64,000 nt of DNA from Lytechinus variegatus. Its lineage: Eukaryota; Echinodermata; Echinoidea; Temnopleuroida; Toxopneustidae. Every line of letters begins with the position of its first letter. The first letter of the stretch is position 1. Both the position numbers and the translations under genes were made by a program. Where the stretch lies: the NCBI RefSeq assembly GCF_018143015.1, contig NC_054743.1, positions 29,050,934-29,114,933 of the forward strand, in the 5' to 3' direction. The notes beneath the pieces were generated by a model, which was not told the origin of the DNA, did no database searches, and saw nothing but the letters and a program-made list of their open reading frames with translations. Shown piece after piece: positions 30,578 to 43,900 of this stretch.

Positions 30578-33500
30578 ATGTCAGCACCACCTGGAAGTCC
30601 ATCTATTCTTGGGGCATCCTTGAAAGGAAAAGTGGCCCTTATCACTGGTAAGTGACTACTGACTGAATACTTTATAAAATGATCATATAAGAGTATGAAT
30701 GGAGTATATATTTTTAATGTAAGATAAGGATTTAAAAAACCGTCTCGTTCTATATTGTCAGACCATCATGAACTGTCCTGAGCGTATGAAAATCAAGGAA
30801 AGTTGTCAGATCTGACAAATAACCAGACATAGTCCAGGATAGCTAGGCCCCATAGACATGATAGAAACTTGACCAAACCTTGTTTTTTATATATACAATA
30901 TTTTTTGATGGGTTCTTGTCAATTCGAGGGTGCTGATTACGAATCTGGATGATGGCACTCGTGTAACCTTGAGCATTTTCCGCAAATTGGCAAAATCCAA
31001 TATGGCCGCCAAAATATGCAAATTACCCATGAAAATCCTAAAATTGTCCGCACATTGGCTATGGAATGCATGAAAGCGTGTGGCAGGAGTAAAATACACT
31101 CTGAAAAAATAATTGTTGACAAAATATTTATTTTCCTGATATTCAAAGTGGCCGCCATAGTCCATTGTATACTCTATTATGTACAATAAATACAAATAGG
31201 GAAAACCAATTTTCACAAAAATGAGCACCAAACCGCCCAAAAAGTAAAACTACAGTATTTAACACAAACTTTAAACCTGAATGATATATTTCGTTAGAAA
31301 ATATGTCTTTAAACAGTATCCATTAATTTATCACATATATATGCATTTAAGTGATCACTCTTGTGATTTCTTTGCCCCTCTTTCTCATTGTTTGCATAAT
31401 ACTTTTAGGGCCTTTGGCAGCCATTTTTAAAACCAGAATACAACATTCATCACAATACATGGCATATTAATGATATATTTCGTTAACAGTTATGTTTTTA
31501 GTCAGTTTTCCACTCGTGTAATCTTAATAATATGCATTTTAGTGATCACTCTTGTGATTATTTTGGCCCCCATTACCATTGTACGCAACACTGTTTGGGC
31601 CAGTGGCGGCCATTTTAGATATCAAAATACAGAAATGTTCCCATTTATGATATAATGAATAATATATCTTGTTAGTAATATTGATTTGCATATATCACTT
31701 CGTTCATACATCGCGATTTTTTGCAGTTTAGTGCTCACTTTTGCGAAAGCTAGTTTTCCCTCTTTATATATTGACTGCGTGGGGTTGCCACGCAGTCAAG
31801 CTTAGCTTATAGTGACAACCCCTGCAACCTTCTAATAATCGATGTTTTAATCGAAAATGCAAATTTTTTTGTATGTTTTGCTTGTCAGTTATATGTATAT
31901 TATTATTGTATTTTCTTTGTTGATATGTTCATGAAAAAGTGTTGCAGAAACCAATAAATGAAAAATGAAAAAAAATATTGTACATAATAGAGTATACAAT
32001 AGACTTTGGCGGCCATTTTGAATATGAGGAAAATAAATATTTTGTCAAAAATTAATTTTTCAGAGATTATCTCACTCCTGCCACACAATTTCATGCATTT
32101 CGTAGCAAATGTGCGGACAATTTTAGGATTTTTATGGGTAATTTGCATATTTTGGCGGCCATATTGGATTTTGCCAATTTGCGGAAAATGCTCAAGGTTA
32201 CACGAGTGGCATCATTCAGATTCGTAATCAGCACCCTCGAATTGACAAGAAACCATTAAAAAATATTTTATATATAAAAAAAAATGAAGGTTACGCCTCT
32301 TCTATCCTGGACTAACAGCAAATGTTGATGAAACGCCCGCTCCCCAGGTCAGTTGATGATGTGATAATGCAATGAGTTCGATACCATATTGAGTGAAATA
32401 TAACTTATATGTAATTGAACTGATTTAAAATTCCATGAAGGACCAACAATCTTGTCGCGGCCTGATGGTGGTCTCAAGTTTAAGGGTTTGATGGTTGCCA
32501 CTTTGACATATTGACGAGAGAGCGGTGTTGGCTCAGTCGGTAACGCGTCTGCCCGTCGAACCAAAGATCGTGGGTTCGAGTCCACCCCGGGCGGATGACT
32601 GAAGCCAGTGCGTTTGTGTGTAAACGTCTCTCCCATGTATCATAGATGCAGGCTATGTTACAATGGAAAACACTCCGTCCCTCGGATAGGACGTTAAATG
32701 GAGGCCCCGTGTAGAGGAGAGTCACCACCTTTGCACGTTAAGAACCCATTGCACTATTCGTATAAGAGTAGGGGGAAACCCCGGTGTAGTGGTCCACCTG
32801 CCATTCCCCCAATCAGTTATATCGGAGGAGAGACCTGCGGGTCACAGTGATTCAGTTCGCTTTTCGCCTCCCAGGCACAGGTGACGCCAAATAAATAATA
32901 AAATATTATGTAATATTTGTATATGTCAACTTTATTTTGTCATTGCACGCTCAGGCATACCAGTGCGGTAGAAGTCCAGGGAAAAGTTCAACAAAACTGT
33001 ACTGCAATTGTTTATGAATTTGTTTCTGAGTCGCTATTTTATAAAAACAAATAATGCACTTGCTCTGTCGTGGGTAAAAGTAAATGCAGAGAAAGCTCGA
33101 TCGGTTTCTTCAGATGGTGCACACTGGGCACTGACCGCCAGCGGCTCGTGCACAGTGCGTCACCTATCTATAGAAACCTCGCGTGCTCTGCATTAACTAA
33201 CGCACTCGTATCATCGGCTGCATGCATTATTTGTATAATAATACGATGTGGTAGTTATGTCGACTCAACAAGATGAAACTTCGAAGCCATTTTGTCTAGT
33301 AGAATAGCAATTTAAAAGTTAAGTGTGTTATTTGTCCTACATTAATTCTAAACATTACAGGTCATCCTCTTAAAATAATTTTTTACTATACTGAAGGTAT
33401 ATTTACTTTTTCAAAGATGATTATATTCTATTTGTTTCCTTTGGATAATCATTTTAGGAGCTAGCTCGGGTATCGGAGCAGGTGTGGCCCGCTATTTCGC

Positions 33501-36500
33501 CTCTCTTGGATGTCGACTAGCCTTGACAGGTCGGAACATGGATAATCTTCAAGCAGTTGTTGAAGAATGTATCGAGAGAGGTCTAGAAAGAGATCAAGTG
33601 ATTATGACTCTGAGCAATTCATTAATTCTACATATGAATTTTACAAGCCATTGAATACTTGAATTTTCTCTATTGAAAGCAATATATAACAATGGGGGCG
33701 GTCATGGTGGCTCACTGGTAGAGCGTCCGCCTCATGAACGGGAGGTCGTGGGTTCGATCCTCGGGCGAGTCATACCAGAGACTTTATAGACATAGCCCAG
33801 TCATTTTAGCCCAAATTTTGACCAAACTTGGAACAAATTGCAACAGAATTTTTTTATCACAATGCATTTCTGTGAGGTCCCTAGTACAATATACTAAAAG
33901 TCCCAAACTTGCAGAATAGGGGAAAGGCATCTAATTTGCATAAATCCAAGATGGCTGCCAATATTAATTGATATGCCTTATCCTTAATATTTTTTTGTAC
34001 AGATAATGAAAAAATCTTGAAATGATTACGCAATTCACTATGATTAAGATATCATAAATCGATTGCAATCGTTTCTGGGACTGTCCGGTTTATATTTTTC
34101 GCAAAATGTGAGAAATTATGTTAAAATTTCCATGTTTTCGGTCAAAAAATTACATGTGCGTTGAAATCTTTCTGCTTTATCATTAGCATCAACAACTAAT
34201 GTAAATGTAAAATACATCCGAATATATTATGCGATATTGCGATAAAGTGACACCAAAAACCAACCTCGTGTCCCAGTCATTCTTTTAGATCGACTACAAC
34301 GCGATCGGTGGCATGCCTTTGAAGACAGTACAATATATTAAATCGGCCTTGCCTCGCCTTTGTTGGTGTGACTAACACGCGTATTATACAATGACGTATA
34401 GCGATACAAAGGTGTATATTACTTCATTTATTTAGGTTTTATTTCCACAAATCCGTTATGTTACAAAACTTTGATAACTAACATAACTAAGCTGAGCAAC
34501 CAATGCACACGTAGACTATATAAGTATAAATAGCAAGCATTCTTAATCAATACATATTAATACATGTTTAAGTACATAAAACGGAAAAGTGGAGGAAACC
34601 TTAGAAGCAAAATGCTTGCTGTAGATAAGGTTCCCTTTTTATACATTACTTTTGATATAACAAATTAATAATAATACACGTGACAACATTTTATCAATCA
34701 AATTACACTGACAAAAACAAACCAACACAGAAACGTGACAAAAGAAAGAAAGAAAGAAAGAAACGAAGAAATAAAAGAAAAAAATAATAAGCAGCTGCCA
34801 TCCAACAGAATTTTAGAAACTTTTGGATAATAAGCTCTGTGGACAAAAATACAATAGAGCATGCCAATAAAGAGCAATTTCAGTTTGTTTCATTATATCG
34901 AAGAAGAAGCTTTGCTTTCAAGTGATGTTTGAAAATATTGTAATTTTGTAGTTGCTTAAGTGTCATATCCAAGGAATTCCAATAAACTGGACCAGTATAT
35001 ACTATCGTCCTTTTCCTAAGTACTGTTCTCAACCTATGCAAGTGAAAGAATGACGACTGTCGGGTAGGATAAGTATGCAAATGTTGATTCTTTTGGAATA
35101 GTGATGTAAAAGCATGAGGAAGAGCATTTGAGTTCAATTGAAACATAAAACACCCTATAAAATAGAAATTATATAAATCATGCACCTTTAATATTTTATT
35201 GTTGAAAAATAAAATATTTGTGTGACTTAACCCATGCAAGTATACCGTAGTTCAGATAAGGTAGGATAAGTGTTGAGTACAAACCTTTCAAAATATGCAT
35301 AGGAAATGACGATTTTAGTTTATTGATTACCCCAACATTCCTCGCAAGCATTTTACTTAAATTCAAATTATGCTCTTTCCAAGAAAGTTTATTGTCAATA
35401 ATAAGACCAAGAAATTTTAACGAATCAACTATATCTATAACAGTATTATTAATGTAAACATTACTGGGTAACTGTGAAATAGAATTACTGAAAAACATAC
35501 CTTGAGTTTTATTTATGTTAAGGGAAAGTTTGTTAGCGCATATCCATTCTCCAACAAGTCTGAGTTCAATATGAACTGTTTCTAATAGGATATTTGGATT
35601 TTTATGGGAAAAGAAAACGGAAGAATCATCAGCGAATAGGGTAAATGACAGGACCCGAGAAGAGTTTTGAAAGTCATTCATATACAAAATAAAAAGTAAA
35701 GGTCCAAGGAGAGATCCCTGAGGGACACCACAAGGTAGCTGTTTAAAAGACGAATTAACACCCTTAATAGAAACGAATTGAGACCTTCCTATGAGATAGC
35801 TTCTAAACCACTCCAAGGCCTTCCCACGAATACCGTAGTGAAAAAGTTTATAAAAAGTTTTTGTCTGAAACCAAATTGCGAATCTGCGAAAACATTATTA
35901 CTTACAAAGAACGACATAGTACGATCAAAAATAAGTTTTTCTAACACTTTGGAAATTGACGATAGCAGTGATATTGGCCTATAATTATTGGAGTCTAAAG
36001 GATCACCTTTCTTCAATATCGGAATAACTTTAGCGATTTTCATTGCATCCGGTACAACACCTTGACTTATAGATAAATTGAAAATGTGCTCTAGAGGTTC
36101 AGTAATTTCATTTATGATATGTTTCAGCAAGAAATTACTAACTTCATCATGTCCCATACTTCGCTTGTCTTTCATATTTTTCACAATTTGTAAAATTTCT
36201 GATTAATTGGTTGGATTGAAAAATATTGAATTCTCATTTTTGTTCACATAAAGGATTATGATCAGCAGTTTGCAACGAATTAAACAGAATGTCCAAGTCA
36301 AGGTCGTTTGTTTCAGCAAAAGGTAATTCAGCCATTACAGTATTCATAGCTCTTTAATCTCAACAGTAAATTGCAACAAAATATGGAAATAAGACATTGT
36401 TGACTAGCTGCATAACACGATATAAAATCAGGAAAAAAACAAAAAAGGGTAACATGAAAACAAGACATAATAACAAGAACATGGAACAAAACAATCATTT

Positions 36501-39500
36501 TTGGCCGCAATAACATATTGGAATGACCTGCGCTAAGTCCTGAATTCAGGATTTAAAAAAAAAAATGTTATGTCTATAAACAAAATTATGCGAGAGTAAG
36601 GCTCGTAACTGAAAGGATTAACTGATGTTAAAAGCATCCAGCCCTATTATTAATATCTAATTATAAAACTAGCTGCTGTACAAACGTACTTTAAGATTTA
36701 ACTGAATAAATAAATGTTGAAGTACGACAAAGTGAAGTCTGTACATTGAATCTCATCCTACTTGCTACTCACATTGACAATGAAAACCGTACTAAAAATA
36801 CGGAGACTTTTAAGCATAGAGCTAGTAATAGCTCTATGATTTAACCAAGAAGGCATTTGAATTACGTAGACTATTGTTGTACATTATATGCGGCCAATTA
36901 GTCCAGGATAGGCCCCATAGGAAATTGACCAAACCTTGTTTTTTTATATATACAATATTTTTTTATGGTTTCTTGTCAATTCGAGGGTGCTGATTACGAA
37001 TCTGAATGATGCCACTCGTGTAACCTTGAGCATTTTCCGCAAATTGGCAAAATCCAATATGGCCGCCAAAATATGCAAATTACCCATGAAATTCATAAAA
37101 TTGTCCGCACATTGGCTGTGAAATGCATGAAATTGTGTGGCAGGAGTGAAATACAATCTTAAAAAATAATTTTTGACAAAATATTTATCTTCCTGATATT
37201 CAAAATGGCCGCCATAGGCCATTGTATACACTATCATGTACAATATGAATAGGGAAAACTATTTTTCACAAAAATGAGCACTAAACTGCAAAAATCGCGA
37301 TGTATGAACGAAGTAATATATGCAAATCATCATTACTAATGAGATATATTACTTATTATGTCAAATATGGGAACATTGCTGTATTTCGATATCTAAAATC
37401 TAAAATAGCCGCCACTGCCACTATTATGTACAATGGCAATGGCCGGGGCCAAAAAAATTAGAAGATTGAGCATTAAAATGCATATTATTAAGATAAACGA
37501 GTGGAATACTGACTAAAAACATAATATGCCATTTATGTGGTAAATGCTGTATTTTGAAATTCAAAATGGCCGCCATAGCCCCTATATTCATCATGTACAA
37601 TGCGAATAGAGAAACTAATTTTAACACGAGTAAGAAACATAACATAAAATAACCTCTACAAGCCCTAACTAAATTATGTAACATGCGAACAGGGAAACTA
37701 ATTTTCACAAGAGTGAGAATCATAAAATGCATATAACTGTGATGTATGGGTAAAGATATTGTCTTTGTCTATTGTAATAAATGGTGTACTTTGAAATCCA
37801 AAATGGCTGCCATAGGTCCTAAAAGTATTGTGTACATTGTAACATGGGACATATAATTTTGACAGAATTTGGCTTTGCTTGACTCTAAATATTGCATATA
37901 ATTGTGAATTGTGATGTAAAGGTGAATAATTGTCTAAAACCATGGTTTCTAACTAGATATATCATAATGTTGTGTAATTAAGGTGATAAATGCTGCATTT
38001 TTAAATTGAAAATGGCCACCATAGGCACTTATCGTATAATATTATACATTTTGGGTGGAGACAAATCATGTTCACAAAAAGGGCATATGGCAGCCATTTT
38101 GAATGTTGAAATACAGTATTTATCACCTAAATTACATAAGATATGATATATTTTGTTATAAATCATGTTTTCAGACAACATTCCACTCATACATCACCAT
38201 TTGACCAAGCAAAGCCAAATTCTGTTCAAATGATTTGTTCCCATTCATATTGTGTATAATACTGTAAGGGACTGTAGCGGCCATTTTAACTTAAAAATAA
38301 CCGTATTTATCACCTAACTGGCAGAATGAATGATATATCTTAATAGAAATTATGCTTTCAGACAATATTTTACTCATAGATCACTATTACGTGCATTTAT
38401 GGTACTCACTCCTGTGAATATTGGATTCCCACTTTGCATTGTACATAATACGGTTAATGTCGATGGCGGCCATTTTGAAAGTCGAAATACAATATTTAAC
38501 ACAAACTTAAAACCTGAATGATATATTTCGTAAGAAAATAAGTTTTTAGACAGTATCCAATTAATTTATCACATATATATGCATTTTAGCGCTCACTCTT
38601 GTGATTTCTTTTCTCTCATTTCTCATTTCTGTATAATACTTTTAGGGCCTTTGGCAGCCATTTTGAATATCAGAATACAACATTCACCACATACATGGCA
38701 TATTAGTAATATATTCCGTTAATAATTATGTTTATAGTCAGTATTCCAACTGTTTAATCTTCATAATAAGCATTTTAGTGATCACTCTTGAGAATTATTT
38801 GGCCCCCATTGCCATTGTACGCAATACTGTTTGGGCCAGTGGCGGCTATTTTAGATATCAAAATACTGCAATTTTCCCATATTTGACATAATAAGTAATA
38901 TATCTCATTAGTAATGATGATTTGCATATATTACTTCTTCATACATCGCGATTTTTGCAGTTTAGTGCTCATTTTTGTGAAAATTAGTTTTCCCTAAGTT
39001 CATATTGTACATGATAGTGTAAACAATGGCCTATGGCGGCCATTTTGAATATCAGGAAGATAAATATTTTGTCAAAAATTATTTTTTAAGATTGTATTTC
39101 ACTCCTGCCACACAATTTCATGCATTTCACAGCCAATGTGCGGACAATTTTATGATTTTCATGGGTAATTTGCATATTTTGGCGGCCATATTGGATTTTG
39201 CCAATTTGCGGAAAATGCTCAAGGTTACACGAGTGGCATCATTCAGATTCGTAATCAGCACCCTCGAATTGACAAGAAACCATCAAAAAATATTGTATAT
39301 ATAAAAAAACAAGGTTATGCCTCTTCTATCCTGGACTAAATGCTACGGACTATCGTCATGGCCTAAGTTACACTTAGGACTGTTTATCACCTGTGAATAA
39401 GAGACTAGTGAGTCTGAGTGCTTTATGGAAGTTGCAATGATACATCATACAGGTCATGGGTTAAATCAAAACACCCAGAGATAAACATAATAACAATTTA

Positions 39501-40924
39501 TCATTTGCTTTCCCATAAAATGTACAATCTTCAAATAGATATTTTTATCAAAGATTGGAGTAACAAAATCAGTTTACTAAGCCAAAGTACAAAATATAAA
39601 TACTAATTAAATGTTTCGAGGCCCTAGAATGATTTATGCCTTGTTTTGTGCTCTTTACAATGTATATGTACAGTATGATTACACACCAAAAAAAATTAAA
39701 GTGATATAAATAGAGCTATTTTTACCATTCATGAAGAACAGTAAGCATAATAATGAGAAACAAAATATGCTTTTACTTAATTGTGATGGTTTGACCATCA
39801 CAATTCTCAAATACAATAAACTCGTTTGTTTGAAATTAAATATTTCTACCATGCCTACAGACCAAAACTTAAATTGATATGCGGGCAAAGGGCTTTTTCT
39901 ACATATTAAAGTAACTTTTATGTTAATGAAATCTCTTAGAAAAAGTTAGAGGATGCATTGCTCTGCATGCTGCATGCAGTTACGTACGTTCAAGAACATC
40001 ACGGCATAGTTCCGCAATAGCTTGTCAAAGTCACCCACCTTATCCGTAGTTCATCTATTAAAAATATCGTGCTTTTTGGAGCCCCCAATGTGACAAAGCG
40101 GTATTTTGCTACAAAGAAAAACACTTTTATTGTCTTGAAATCACTTGGAGACGAAAGAGCAGGCTTTTCTCTATCAGTTACATACAAAGACGTGATGGTA
40201 CAGCAAATCCTACCCTTTCAGGAGTCTTCCGAAGTCACCAACCCCTTTTTGTATTTTGCTCATTTTTTTGGAAAATTCACACAATTTTTTTTTTAAGGCA
40301 ATAGGCGTTTCCCCTTTGCAGTAAACCGATTTAATTGTTTTGTAAGCACTTGGGGATGAAAAATAGATTTTCTCCTATCAGCTAAATTTAAAGAAGTGCT
40401 GGCACAGCAAAGTCTATCCCCTACGGGGTTCGCTAAAGTCAATCACCCCTTTTCCATATTTTGCCAATTTATGGAAAAATCTATAAATCCGGAGCCCTCA
40501 TTGAAGCAAAAGATGTTTCTGCTACAGTTTAATCCACTTTTATTGTTTTAAAACCACTTGGAAACAAAAGAGTAGCCTTTCTTCTATGTGCTACGTATAA
40601 AGAAGTGCTGGCACATCAAAGCCTACATCCTTTAGGGGGCTGCTTAAATCACCCCACCCCTTTAGCGTATTTTGCCCATTTCTTGTAAAATTTTGCAGCC
40701 CCATTGAGGTAAAAGGCGTTTCCCCTTTGCACTAGACAACTTTTATTCGTTGGAACCACTTGGAGATAACAAAATTAGATTTTCCTCCATCAGCTACATA
40801 CATAGAAGTGCTGGCACAGCAAACCCAACCTCTCAGGGGTTTACCGAAATCACCCATCCCTTTTCCATATTTTGCCTATTTATGGAAAAATCTATCAATT
40901 CGGAACCCTCATTGATGCAAAAAT

Positions 40925-40983
<59 letters not shown>

Positions 40984-43900
40984 GCAAACCGCTTTCATTG
41001 TTTCGTAACCACTTGGAGATAAAAAAAATCCTTTATCAGCTACATTATAAATGCTGGCTCAGCAAAGCCTACCCCCTCATGGGTTCCATAAGTCTCCCCA
41101 CCCATTTTGCTTATTTTCCCCTCCTTATTTTATTTATAATTTATGGGGAAAATCTGCCAATTTGGAGCCCCTGTTGGGGCCAAACGTTGTTTCTGCTCTA
41201 TAGCAAACATCTTTCATTGTTTCGTAACCACTTGGAGATAAAAAAAAGTAGATTTTCCTCTATCAACTACAATAAAGAAGTGCTGGCTCAGCAAAGCCTA
41301 TTCCCCTTAGGGGTTCCCGAAGTCTCTCCATCCTTTTTGCTAATTTTTCCTCTTTCTTAAAACGAAATCGCATTTTTTGACCCCCCCCCCCCCCTATTCA
41401 GGCAAAAGGCATTTTTACTTTATGGTTAAGTCACTTTTATTATTTGAAACTCAAAGATGAGTAGGTTTAGTCTATCAGCGCATCGACCTTTCCCTCTTCA
41501 GGGACTCCAAATTGACAGATTTTCCCTTAAATTGGCAAAATACGGCGCATCGAAATACGGAAAAGGTGACTTCGGTATATAGTTTAATAGTAGTATAAGA
41601 GGATGTTGCAGGTCTAATAGCTACATCTTATTCTTCTCTTGAACTCTGAGATCGAGCAAGCAGAAAATGTCATTACTTTGGTGTACAATGTCACGTGACT
41701 AGCATATGATAGTTTCTGTACCTAGACCCTTTCATGTTAAACAATTAATACAGTCCAAATAGAATCGAATTTATGCATTTCATGTTAATAGTAACAATGT
41801 TCTTGTAGTATAAATCTTTGCTTACTGATATTTATGATATAGCGATAGTTTAAGGAAGTCAATGTGTGTAGCATATCGAGGCCGAAATTGACATGATTTG
41901 TAATCGGGTCTGAGTACATAGTATACACTAGCGTCGTCTGCTACGTATTAATGAGCGAATATGACCAAAATTAACCATATATGTTTATGCAAATTAGAAC
42001 ACTTTCCCCTATTCGGATCTTCTGGGACTTTTAGTATGGTCTTCTATGGACCTCAAAGAAATGTTCTGCATTGGAATAAATTCTATTGCAATTTGTTCCA
42101 AGTGAAAACATAAAATGACTGGACCAAAATGGGACCTTGCCTTTTTGCTATCGGCGCTCAGTAGTATTGGAGAAGGGTAATAACAACATGCTGTGCAGGT
42201 CCTTACTAAATAGGCTACCCTAAGTAAACAAAACGTTATTATTATCATTATTATAAAACTTATATTCCCTGTAATGTCTGATTAGTATGGCCCATGTTAG
42301 AACATACACTATACCTATGGATACCTATGGATGCTTCTGAACGCAGTTTAAGACTCTATATTCAGTTCCAAATTCTGTCTCCTTTTTAGGTTGGCCGGGT
42401 CATGTCCTGGTGGGTCAGCATCAAACTTGAACTTCACAGGTTCACATCTCCAATACTTATCCAATCCATTCTCGAAGCTGTGGACACTGGGTGCATTTAC
42501 TAATTCATTACTTAGGCTATTCCAAGGTTTCCTCATTCTTATGTAAAAGGAATTCTTACGTTTCTCAGTTACTGACCTCGGAATGTACAATTTTTTATCA
42601 TGACCCCTGGTAGGCCCCTGCACCTGTCCCAAATCTGGCACTACTTCCTGGTCATACCTGTGAAATAACTTGTATGTTTCGATCATGTCTCCTCGCGCAC
42701 GGCGATAAGCTAATGTAGGAAGTTTTAGTTGAATCAATCTTTGTTCATATGGGAGGTTCTTAACCTCATGTACCAACTTAGTGGCTCTTCTTTGTACATT
42801 TTCTATTGCTTGAATATGTTTCTTTAAGTATGGACTCCATACTGCATGAGCATACTCCAAATGAGGTCTAATCAATGCTTTGTATAGGAGCAAGAAGTTC
42901 TCCTTGTGAAGATATACAAACACTCTTCAATAGTATAGGACTACGTAGGTTGGGTGGAATACAAGTTAGCCTACATATGAATATTTTTTCAAGACAGTAT
43001 AACATTATCAAACTGACGAATGACAAAATCAATCACTTTTTCTAATCTTAATTTTCAAGATTCTTATATTCGTAATTCCAATCACATAGATCTTAACAAT
43101 TCAGGCAAACTTTGAGGTTGAAAGCGATGTGAAGAAAACTGCAGACCAAACCATACAGAAGTTCAACCAGCTTGACATTTTGGTAAGATGTGCCAAAATT
43201 GGTCTTGATATTCGAACAAAGTCGTTCAAAAATCTGTACATTCATGTTTCACTGATTATGTTGTTCATTGATCATCATTCTGTCCACCTCTTTCATATGT
43301 GTAAAGGGCAAGTGACCCAGGGCAATGGTTTCAAACTTGTCAGCACACATGAAAACAATTATTTTTTAAACCTGCTGCTTATTTCAATTCAATATGTTTG
43401 AAGGTGGCAAACTTTAATCAACGTCACAGGTCGACTGTTCGTGTAATCGGTGGTTATTTGTTTGGATAGCGCCAGCACTAGGATCATCTTTATCTTGCAT
43501 AGATACATTTTGTAACTCCGTTGTGTATTGACATTGTAACACGGCGTACTAGTTAATCAGCACCGCACAAAGTAAAGGTGTGGTAAATACACTACCAAGA
43601 CATTCCACAGGTCTGTACGACACCAGGAAGAGAAAGGAAAGAAATAAAAAGGAGAAGAAAAAGAAATAGAAGAAGAGGAAGAAGATAAAAAGCGAGGGGT
43701 CACACAACATACAATTTTGCTGTGACAAAGCCCCCGATGTTACATTAACATTTTCATTCTCCAAACTCCAAACTTACTCAGTCGTTCCCTCGACTTACAA
43801 ACACATCCCCATGACTTCAACAAGAATAATAAGTTGTGGATCGAGTGATAAGTCTAGGAAACGAGTTAATATGTCTCGGCGATGAATCATACAATTGTAT

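Larger units (their letters stand above)
30750..32345 (+). mobile_element. MITE family A copy, split by foldback F
   Basis: The left part ends with AGTTGTCAGATCTGACAA ... CCAGACA (about 30750-30829). The right part resumes after the foldback as AATGTTGATGAAACG ... CTCCCCAGG (to about 32345). The two parts fit the family A consensus around the insertion point, so a family A copy was invaded by the foldback. The far left terminus is eroded. It lies in SDR-B intron 1. Confidence 0.75.

Noticed and set aside
35778-35984. 68-codon plus-strand frame
   Set aside because: It is antisense to the minus-strand LINE reverse transcriptase.
30887-39304. Several 70-120-codon frames that resemble each other (with PATxFHAFHSQCADN)
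   Set aside because: The similarity reflects the foldback F arms, which occur four times. Their outer parts are nearly identical at the DNA level, including non-coding stretches, and no known protein domain is seen.
40750-41360. 90- and 162-codon open frames
   Set aside because: They run through the tandem satellite and its (AT)n tract; the Ile/Tyr run is translated AT repeat.
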